Below are positions 52,527-58,110 of a DNA stretch of 58,110 bases, piece after piece. The stretch comes from an uncultured Flammeovirgaceae bacterium. GTDB taxonomy: Bacteria > Bacteroidota > Bacteroidia > Cytophagales > Cyclobacteriaceae. The notes beneath the pieces are model-generated. The model worked only from the letters and a program-made list of their open reading frames with translations, searched no databases and was not told the DNA's origin. The stretch is taken from contig CAKZYJ010000399.1 in the NCBI GenBank assembly GCA_937884755.1, positions 1-58,110 of the forward strand. Direction: 5' to 3'. The position numbers were made by a program, and so were the translations under genes. The number at the start of each line of letters is the position of its first letter. Position 1 is the stretch's first letter.

Positions 52527-53771
52527 GTGAAGTATCTATTATCTCTACTAATTGTTATAAACTGCTCACTCGCCTATGCCCAAAATTATGATATACTGCT
52601 GAATGATGGACATGTGATTGATCCGAAGAATGGGATTGACGGTAAAATGGATGTGGCTATCAAGGACGGAAAAATTGCTCGGGTAGCTGAGGAGATCAGT
52701 GCATCGGAAGCGGAGCAGGTGATTGAGGTAGCCGAATACTACGTCACTCCGGGCCTCATCGATATTCACTCTCATAACTTTCACGGTACCGAGCCGAATG
52801 CTTATTTGAGCAACAGCTTCACCGCTTTGCCTCCCGATGGTTTCTCGATTCGGGCCGGAGTGACTACCCTGGTAGACGTAGGCGGAGCCGGCTGGAAAAA
52901 CTTCGAACTCTTCAAAGAACAAACCATTGACCGCTCTAAAACCCGGGTGCTATCGTTTCTGAACATTGTGGGGGGCGGCATGAAGGGCGGTGAACGGGAG
53001 CAGGACTTGAGCGACATGGATGCCGAGATGACCGGTATGGTTGCCAAGCGTCATCCCGAAGTAGTAGGAGTTAAAGTAGCCCACTACGCCGGGCGAAACT
53101 GGAATCCGGTAGACTGGGCGGTGGAAGCGGGCGAGATTGCTGATATCCCGGTAATGGTAGACTTCGGCGGGACTATTCCGCCCCTGCCCCTAGATTCGCT
53201 GTTGCTGCACCACCTGCGGCCGGGCGATATTTTTACTCACGCCTTCGGCCACGTACCGGGCCGAATACCTATTGTGAATGAACGAGGTAAAGTGCGCGAT
53301 TACGTTTGGGAAGCTCAGGAGCGAGGAGTTATCTTTGACGTAGGTCACGGCGGAGGTAGCTTTCTGTTTCGGCAGGCCATTCCGGCCATGAAGGAAGGGT
53401 TTCGGCCCAATACCATCAGCACCGACCTGCACACTGGTAGTATGAATGCCGGAATGAAAAACCAGATTAACGTCATGTCCAAATTCCTGAATATGGATAT
53501 GAAGTTGAAAGACGTAATTGCCGCTTCTACCTGGAATTCGGCTCAGGCCATTAAGCAGGACAGTTTAGGACATCTAAGCGAAGGTGCTGTAGCCGATGTG
53601 GCGGTAATAAACGTGCGGGAAGGTGATTTTGGCTTTGTCGATTCCCGGGGATTCCGTATGGACGGAAACCAAAAACTGGAGTGTGAGTTAACTATCCGGG
53701 AGGGAAAAGTAGTTTGGGATTTGAACGGCATTTCCCGCCCCTACTGGATTAAAGAAGAAATGGGAAAATAA
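52527..53771 (+). CDS. Exported amidohydrolase/deacetylase-like metallohydrolase
   Basis: About 415 residues. The start is GTG 52527, where a signal peptide ending AYAQ begins; the longer open frame to 52413 would run through the inverted repeat. 'LIDIHSHNFHG' holds the metal motif His81-x-His83, 'GVKVAHYAGRNW' the region of the bridging lysine, 'FTHAFGHVPG' and 'STDLHTG' with the metal Asp. This is the EF_0837/AHA_3915-type amidohydrolase family, whose cytoplasmic members sit next to SelA-like enzymes. The stop overlaps the next ATG by one base. Confidence 0.85.
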   Translation: MKYLLSLLIVINCSLAYAQNYDILLNDGHVIDPKNGIDGKMDVAIKDGKIARVAEEISASEAEQVIEVAEYYVTPGLIDIHSHNFHGTEPNAYLSNSFTALPPDGFSIRAGVTTLVDVGGAGWKNFELFKEQTIDRSKTRVLSFLNIVGGGMKGGEREQDLSDMDAEMTGMVAKRHPEVVGVKVAHYAGRNWNPVDWAVEAGEIADIPVMVDFGGTIPPLPLDSLLLHHLRPGDIFTHAFGHVPGRIPIVNERGKVRDYVWEAQERGVIFDVGHGGGSFLFRQAIPAMKEGFRPNTISTDLHTGSMNAGMKNQINVMSKFLNMDMKLKDVIAASTWNSAQAIKQDSLGHLSEGAVADVAVINVREGDFGFVDSRGFRMDGNQKLECELTIREGKVVWDLNGISRPYWIKEEMGK

Positions 53772-55207
53772 TGATAGGGAGTATCTACCGCATCACGATA
53801 GCTTTTTTTGCCTTACTTTTTATTGCCTGCAATGCTACTACCACTGAGGAACCACCGGTAGCATCTTCAAATTCAGACGAAGAAGAACTGCCGACTGCGC
53901 TTCGCGAAGGAATAAAGATTGAAAAGTTTGCTGTTCCCCAGCGGGGCTGTGTCCGCATTAACTACGATCCGACTACCGAAAGCTTTCTCTACAATACCAT
54001 GCGGGGCGATATCTATCAGGTTAGTCCGGACGGAAAGTCGGAGGAGTTAATTGCCACCGCGGAAGATCACGGTATTACTACCTTACAGGGCTTTCGTTTA
54101 TATCAGGATTTAATGTTTCTGGTAGGTAATATTGACTCTAATGGCGATAAAGGCACCAAAGGAAAAATAGTGCGGGGCACCCGTCAACCGGACGGAAACT
54201 ATACGTTTGAGTTACTGGCCATTACCGAAGACTACGGCCGTACGGCTACCATCTACAGCCACGAGTTTAACGGCATTGCGGTGGATTTAGCCGGAGAATA
54301 TATTTACGTAAACAGCGGGGCCCGTACCGACCACGGTGAGCTTCAGGATAATGAAGGCGCCTATCCTGGGGCCCGCGAAGTGCCACTTACCGCCTGTATC
54401 TTCCGTCTGCCGGCGGATGGCAAAGATATTTTGCTGAAAAATGACTCTATTGACTTAGCCGCCAACGGATACTTATTTTCCGACGGAGTGCGTAATGCCT
54501 ACGATCTGACTTTTTCCCCCGAAGGAAAGTTATTCGGGGTTTCCAACTCCTCAGATTATGACCACCCCGAAGAAATGAACTGGTTCCGCGAAGGGCGACA
54601 CTACGGTTATCCCTGGGAGATGGGAGGCATTCAGAATCCTCAGCAGTTTCCTGATTGGGACCCCGACCCGGAGAAGGATCCTTTTATTAATACAATGGCC
54701 TTTGCCCACCGGGGGAAGCAATTTCGTAACGACCCCGAATTTCCGCCTAAGCCAGCTAACGTGGAATTTGTGCCGCCCATTCAGAATCACGGGCCGGATG
54801 CTAACATTTACCGTGACCGTGAAACCGGGCTGATTATGGATGCCGATACTACCGGAGCTACCGTAGGCACCTTTACACCTCACCGTTCTCCGTTAGGTCT
54901 GTTCTTCGATCGGGATAGTGTGCTGGCTGACCCCTACCGGGGCGACGCCTTCGTGCTAAGCTGGTCGGATGGGAAAACGCAACCGCTGATGCGGCCCTTT
55001 TCGCCTTTAGGAGCGGATCTTATCCATCTGGAGTTAACTTACGATGCAGCCATTGACAACTACGCTTTGCGTAGCTACCGTATTGTGGGGGATTTTCGGG
55101 GGCCAACCGATGCGGTTCAGGTGGGTGATCATATCTACGTGATCGAAAACCGGGGCAGCAAATGGAAAATCACGCTGACATCCGGTACCCCGCTGGCCTC
55201 ACGCTGA
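53771..55207 (+). CDS. PQQ-dependent sugar dehydrogenase-like beta-propeller lipoprotein
   Basis: A 478-residue lipoprotein (lipobox FIAC). The propeller has 'FLYNTMRGDIYQVSPDGKSE', 'YSHEFNGIAVDLAGEYIYV', 'DGVRNAYDLTFSPEGKLFG' ('RN-YDLTF' is typical of glucose/sorbosone dehydrogenases) and 'EEMNWFREGRHYGYPWEM'. A PQQ enzyme with a propeller fold is likely, but binding of PQQ cannot be shown. The ATG lies in the stop of the amidohydrolase gene, so it belongs to the same transcript. Oxidation of the product of the previous steps is a possible role. Confidence 0.75.
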   Translation: MIGSIYRITIAFFALLFIACNATTTEEPPVASSNSDEEELPTALREGIKIEKFAVPQRGCVRINYDPTTESFLYNTMRGDIYQVSPDGKSEELIATAEDHGITTLQGFRLYQDLMFLVGNIDSNGDKGTKGKIVRGTRQPDGNYTFELLAITEDYGRTATIYSHEFNGIAVDLAGEYIYVNSGARTDHGELQDNEGAYPGAREVPLTACIFRLPADGKDILLKNDSIDLAANGYLFSDGVRNAYDLTFSPEGKLFGVSNSSDYDHPEEMNWFREGRHYGYPWEMGGIQNPQQFPDWDPDPEKDPFINTMAFAHRGKQFRNDPEFPPKPANVEFVPPIQNHGPDANIYRDRETGLIMDADTTGATVGTFTPHRSPLGLFFDRDSVLADPYRGDAFVLSWSDGKTQPLMRPFSPLGADLIHLELTYDAAIDNYALRSYRIVGDFRGPTDAVQVGDHIYVIENRGSKWKITLTSGTPLASR

Positions 55208-55212
55208 TAAAT

Positions 55213-56418
55213 ATGAAATACATTCTGCTGGTCGTAATTTTGGGAGTAGTTGGCTGCCAATCTTCGTCCGATACTTTCTACACTGACCTCTCAAAGGGTT
55301 CACTACCCGAAGCGTGGGAAACCATACCTCTAGGAAAAGATACGGCTCAGGAAATAGCGACTTATAACCCATCTTCGAGTGCGGTTGTAATTCAGCAGGG
55401 TCGACTGGAAAGCCCGGCTTTTTCGGTAAGCTCGCTTCAGTATTACCGCGTGCAGATGCGGGTGAAAGCACCGGCGAAAGCCATGTGGGCCTTTACCTTC
55501 TACGATAATGCGGGTGAGGTACTGCTGGCTGACCACTACTCCAGTATCGATCCTTCGGATGATTTTCAGCAGTACGAATATTACGTACAGTCTAAAGCTA
55601 ACGCCGCTCAGGCGGAGTTCTGGCTTCAGCCCGCTACCGGGCAGTCAGTTTCTTTGAGCGAAGTGCGGGTTACGCCCGCCCAGAGTAGTCTGGAAGTAAA
55701 ACAGTGGATCGACAGCGTTTACCAAACCATTCCGCCGGTAAGCTACACTCCACCTCCGGGCCGGTTCCAGTACCTGGATAAAACGATGGCCGCGCTACGA
55801 AACGGTGAAAAGATTAGGGTAGTGATGCTGGGGAATTCAATCATTAACGATACCGGTAATTCTGCTTGGGAACTGCTGGTAGAAGAGATGTATCCGGGTG
55901 CCGACCTGGAGGTAATTACTTCGGTGCGAGGTGGTACGGGCTGCACCTACTATCAACATAACAACCGCGTAGATACCTTTGTGGTACAGTACCAACCCGA
56001 CCTGCTCATGATCGGCGGTATTTCTCACGGTAAGGATACGGCGGCCATGTACAGCGTGATCCGGCAGGTGCGAGAGTGGATGGAACCCGCCCCGGAAATT
56101 ATGGTAATGAGTGGCCCGGTAGGCCGAGGTGGTGATCCTCGCACTAATCCCGAATTTAGCGTTGAACCCCTAGAGGGCGATTTTCGCCTGGAGCTAGCTC
56201 AAATGACCGCTGATGCTCAGGTAAACTACTTCGATATGAAATCAGCCTGGGGCGCTTATTTGGAGCAGACCCAACAACCCTACGATTACTTTCTCCGCGA
56301 CCCGGTGCACGCCAACGCCCGCGGTCGCCAGATACTCGCACGCTTATTAGAAGTATATTTTAAACCTACTAGCGGAAATACTGCAACTAAAGAAAGTAGT
56401 CAAACTGAGTTGGAATAA
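55213..56418 (+). CDS. SGNH/GDSL hydrolase lipoprotein
   Basis: About 401 residues from ATG 55213, where a lipoprotein leader ending VVGC starts (an earlier ATG at 55162 overlaps the upstream gene and gives no leader). Residues 30-170 form a jelly-roll-like domain ('YYRVQMRVKAPAKAMWAFTF'). The SGNH part has nucleophile Ser209 in 'VMLGNSIIND' (GNS instead of GDS), Gly in 'SVRGGTGCTYY', 'LLMIGGISHGKD' at block III, where the usual Asn is changed, and Asp363-x-x-His366 in 'RDPVHANARG'. It is probably a carbohydrate esterase. It lies 5 bases after the PQQ-like gene. Confidence 0.8.
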   Translation: MKYILLVVILGVVGCQSSSDTFYTDLSKGSLPEAWETIPLGKDTAQEIATYNPSSSAVVIQQGRLESPAFSVSSLQYYRVQMRVKAPAKAMWAFTFYDNAGEVLLADHYSSIDPSDDFQQYEYYVQSKANAAQAEFWLQPATGQSVSLSEVRVTPAQSSLEVKQWIDSVYQTIPPVSYTPPPGRFQYLDKTMAALRNGEKIRVVMLGNSIINDTGNSAWELLVEEMYPGADLEVITSVRGGTGCTYYQHNNRVDTFVVQYQPDLLMIGGISHGKDTAAMYSVIRQVREWMEPAPEIMVMSGPVGRGGDPRTNPEFSVEPLEGDFRLELAQMTADAQVNYFDMKSAWGAYLEQTQQPYDYFLRDPVHANARGRQILARLLEVYFKPTSGNTATKESSQTELE

Positions 56419-56473
56419 CTAAAGTGATTAGGAGCAAGATATAAAGAGGACGCTATGTGGATCACTACCCTTT

Positions 56474-57100
56474 CTAGTCAATGTAACCTTTGAATCTCAT
56501 TTGCTCCAATTGACCGGATCGAAAGTCAAAGTCCATATATTGTGCCCACATCATATCGACTACCCGGAAAACATCATTGTTCGCTATCGTAGAATCTGAT
56601 ATTTTAAGAGCTTTTCCGAAATCTGCTTTACTCATTCCGATTTCCACGCGACTAACTTTTACGAGATTATCCCTAAACAGGGCAGTACACACTATTTCTT
56701 TGGTCCCAGCTTTATATATGGTAATGTGTGAGTTACTAAAACTAAATGTAAAGATGGTATCCATAAGATTCTCAACATGGGCGTTTTCCACCACTTCAAA
56801 TTCATAATCAATACCTCGATTTATTAGATCTTGAATCATATTATCTGAAAATAACTCAGCAGCATATTCCTCATCTGAGAACTCATAGTCAATGCTATCA
56901 ATAGGTGCGTATTCTTTTTTAAGTTGCACTATAGGCTTTATGGACAATTTAGTATCTGTTGAGGTAGAATTTACTGAAAGAAAAGTGGTATCTGACAAAT
57001 CATCTCGTTTGGTTATCTCTTTTGAAAACTTCTGCTCACTCTTCTGTTGACTACAAGCTAGTATTATACTGAAGAGAAGGGTGTAAGTGATTCTTTGCAT
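56474..57100 (-). CDS. Lipoprotein of unknown function
   Basis: About 208 residues from ATG 57100 (leader ending ILAC). An acidic/serine-rich linker is followed by two short domains; the last one contains 'VEIGMSKADFGKAL' and 'VVDMMWAQYMDFDFRSGQLE', a pattern resembling small SmpA/BamE-like lipoproteins. Codons are A+T-rich compared with the neighbours. It points towards the SGNH gene in convergent orientation. Confidence 0.55.
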   Translation of the reverse strand: MQRITYTLLFSIILACSQQKSEQKFSKEITKRDDLSDTTFLSVNSTSTDTKLSIKPIVQLKKEYAPIDSIDYEFSDEEYAAELFSDNMIQDLINRGIDYEFEVVENAHVENLMDTIFTFSFSNSHITIYKAGTKEIVCTALFRDNLVKVSRVEIGMSKADFGKALKISDSTIANNDVFRVVDMMWAQYMDFDFRSGQLEQMRFKGYID

Positions 57101-57120
57101 TAAAGTATAGTTTGTTATAA

Positions 57121-57155
57121 AACACAAAAACGCCCTACGCAATGTGTAGGACGTT
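57121..57155 (-). terminator. Terminator of the small lipoprotein gene at 57183
   Basis: On the minus strand AACGTCCTAC pairs with GTAGGGCGTT (one G-T pair) around a 7-base loop and is followed by TTTGTGTTTT. It lies just beyond the stop of the 57183-57572 gene. Confidence 0.75.
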
Positions 57156-57182
57156 CTGGTTTTATCTGATTGGTAACGGTTA

Positions 57183-57572
57183 CTACTTGGTAGTGACGTT
57201 CATGGTAGCTACCCCACCAGCAACTCCGTCTGTTTCTACAAAAGCATAAATAACGTAATTTGTCTTTGGCTCTAAGCTTCCGAAGCTCCCAATGAAGGCC
57301 ACTGAACTAACTTGTTTTTGAAGTTTGGTGCTATGATTTTTAATCAGGTCTGCGGTAAGAGCGGCTTCCCCTTCTTCCTGAATAGCAGCGTAAGTCGTTC
57401 CTTCGGTCACCGACTCGTCAACCATAATGGAAAACGAAAGCTTGGTTTCGTCTACAATTCGCTCCTGTATGGTGAGGTTAGCAGGCTGCACTACTTCCTC
57501 ATCTTCAGAGCAGGCAGAAAATAGTAAGGTAAGCACAAAAGAGCTTAAGTACCAGGCACGTTTCATGATCAT
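57183..57572 (-). CDS. Small lipoprotein with fibronectin-like domain
   Basis: A 129-residue lipoprotein (lipobox FSAC; start ATG 57572 or ATG 57566). The linker is followed by a beta domain ending 'YVIYAFVETDGVAGGVATMN', which looks like a fibronectin type III or similar fold. Function unknown. A good terminator follows. Confidence 0.6.
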   Translation of the reverse strand: MIMKRAWYLSSFVLTLLFSACSEDEEVVQPANLTIQERIVDETKLSFSIMVDESVTEGTTYAAIQEEGEAALTADLIKNHSTKLQKQVSSVAFIGSFGSLEPKTNYVIYAFVETDGVAGGVATMNVTTK

Positions 57573-57742
57573 CTGATTTTGTTGATTTAAGGTGTAATAT
57601 TACGGACTAGCTAGCCCGTATGCTGACCAATTCTGACCGAAACCCTACGTGCGTGGGAATAGCTTTAATAAAGGTACTTTCTGAGCAGCTACTGCGCGTT
57701 GGCAACGTGTTACCAACGTGCAGTGGTAGTTTTGGGAGCTCT

Positions 57743-58108
57743 CTAAAAAGGTAATTCATCCTCAGCAGTGTTTTCGCGCTTGCCGAGCATCAGCAGATCG
57801 TTAGCCACAATCTCAGTTACGTAGCGCTTGATACCGTCTTTGTCTTCGTAGTTGCGGTGGGTAAGCTTACCGGCCAAAGCTATCTGCTTACCCTTGTGTA
57901 GGTAGCGTTCGGCAATCTGCGCCAGATTATCCCAGGCCACGATGGAGTGCCACTGCGTATCGTTCACGATCTCGCCGTTTTTGTTTTTATACGACTCGGT
58001 GGTGGCGATAGAAAACTTGGCCAGCTTCTTACCGCTCTCCAGTTGCTTGATTTCGGGATCTTGACCTAAGTTACCAATAAGTTGTACGTGATTTTTAAGT
58101 GCGTTCAT
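57743..58108 (-). CDS. ssb: Single-stranded DNA-binding protein
   Basis: A 121-residue OB-fold protein. 'HVQLIGNLGQDPEIKQLESG', 'KFSIATTESYKNKNGE', 'WHSIVAWDNLAQIAERYLHK' and 'GKQIALAGKLTHRNYEDKDG' are classic SSB segments, and the acidic tail ends 'DELPF', the tip that binds partner proteins. It protects single-stranded DNA in replication and repair. The length is at the short end of the family, with little linker. The ATG is at 58108, two bases from the window edge, so its promoter is outside. Confidence 0.93.
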   Translation of the reverse strand: MNALKNHVQLIGNLGQDPEIKQLESGKKLAKFSIATTESYKNKNGEIVNDTQWHSIVAWDNLAQIAERYLHKGKQIALAGKLTHRNYEDKDGIKRYVTEIVANDLLMLGKRENTAEDELPF

Positions 58109-58110
58109 AA

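Overview
The window looks like chromosomal DNA of a member of the Bacteroidota, most likely the order Cytophagales. The evidence is a SusC/SusD outer-membrane pair, a type IX secretion (T9SS) C-terminal sorting domain, many lipoproteins and exported enzymes, promoter motifs of the TAnnTTTG type, DUF3667, a Bacteroidota-style ECF sigma operon, and nuoA-nuoB-nuoC. I saw no rRNA, tRNA, CRISPR array, transposase or phage gene. Genus-level placement is not possible from this alone.

Layout. 1-5.1 kb: a mutarotase-like secreted protein cut by the window edge, a frameshifted PepSY membrane protein, a small lipoprotein, and a two-gene GMC-type sugar dehydrogenase. 5.1-10.3 kb: a palindromic intergenic element, a GH20 hexosaminidase gene broken by one in-frame TAG, and a GH3/serine-hydrolase fusion, divergent from it across a non-coding stretch that holds an orphan terminator. 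10.3-19 kb: two related four-helix membrane proteins (one fused to a thioredoxin-fold peroxiredoxin-like domain), an SDR, a nitroreductase, a sulfatase, beta-propeller and other exported proteins. 18.8-21.4 kb: a RES/Xre toxin-antitoxin pair directly downstream of nuoABC, where nuoD would be expected; nuoB carries an in-frame TAG before a recognisable C-terminal tail. 21.6-30 kb: a GH13 alpha-amylase whose T9SS tail is lost by frameshift, a Lon-N-domain protein, a candidate small RNA with sigma-54-like promoter and strong terminator, a class V aminotransferase, a MocA-like transferase, cytochrome c and Spy-like proteins. 30.4-39.8 kb: a PD40-amidohydrolase, a Tat-exported FAD amine-oxidase-like enzyme and SusC/SusD, probably one uptake and degradation locus. 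40-44 kb: an APH-like kinase with a HAD-IIA phosphatase, then ECF sigma factor, anti-sigma-like membrane protein and Spy-like protein. 44-56.4 kb: a run of exported hydrolases and binding proteins, including a three-gene block of signal-peptide-bearing RidA, Tat-exported SelA-like PLP enzyme and exported amidohydrolase. 56.4-58.1 kb: two lipoproteins and ssb.

The most interesting signals are: (1) the apparently periplasmic PLP enzyme + RidA + amidohydrolase pathway at 50.7-53.8 kb; (2) the orphan sRNA locus at 25.57-25.68 kb; (3) a family of long imperfect inverted repeats that each end a few bases before a start codon; (4) four genes in the first 25 kb that each appear to be broken by a single lesion, which needs to be separated from sequencing error.
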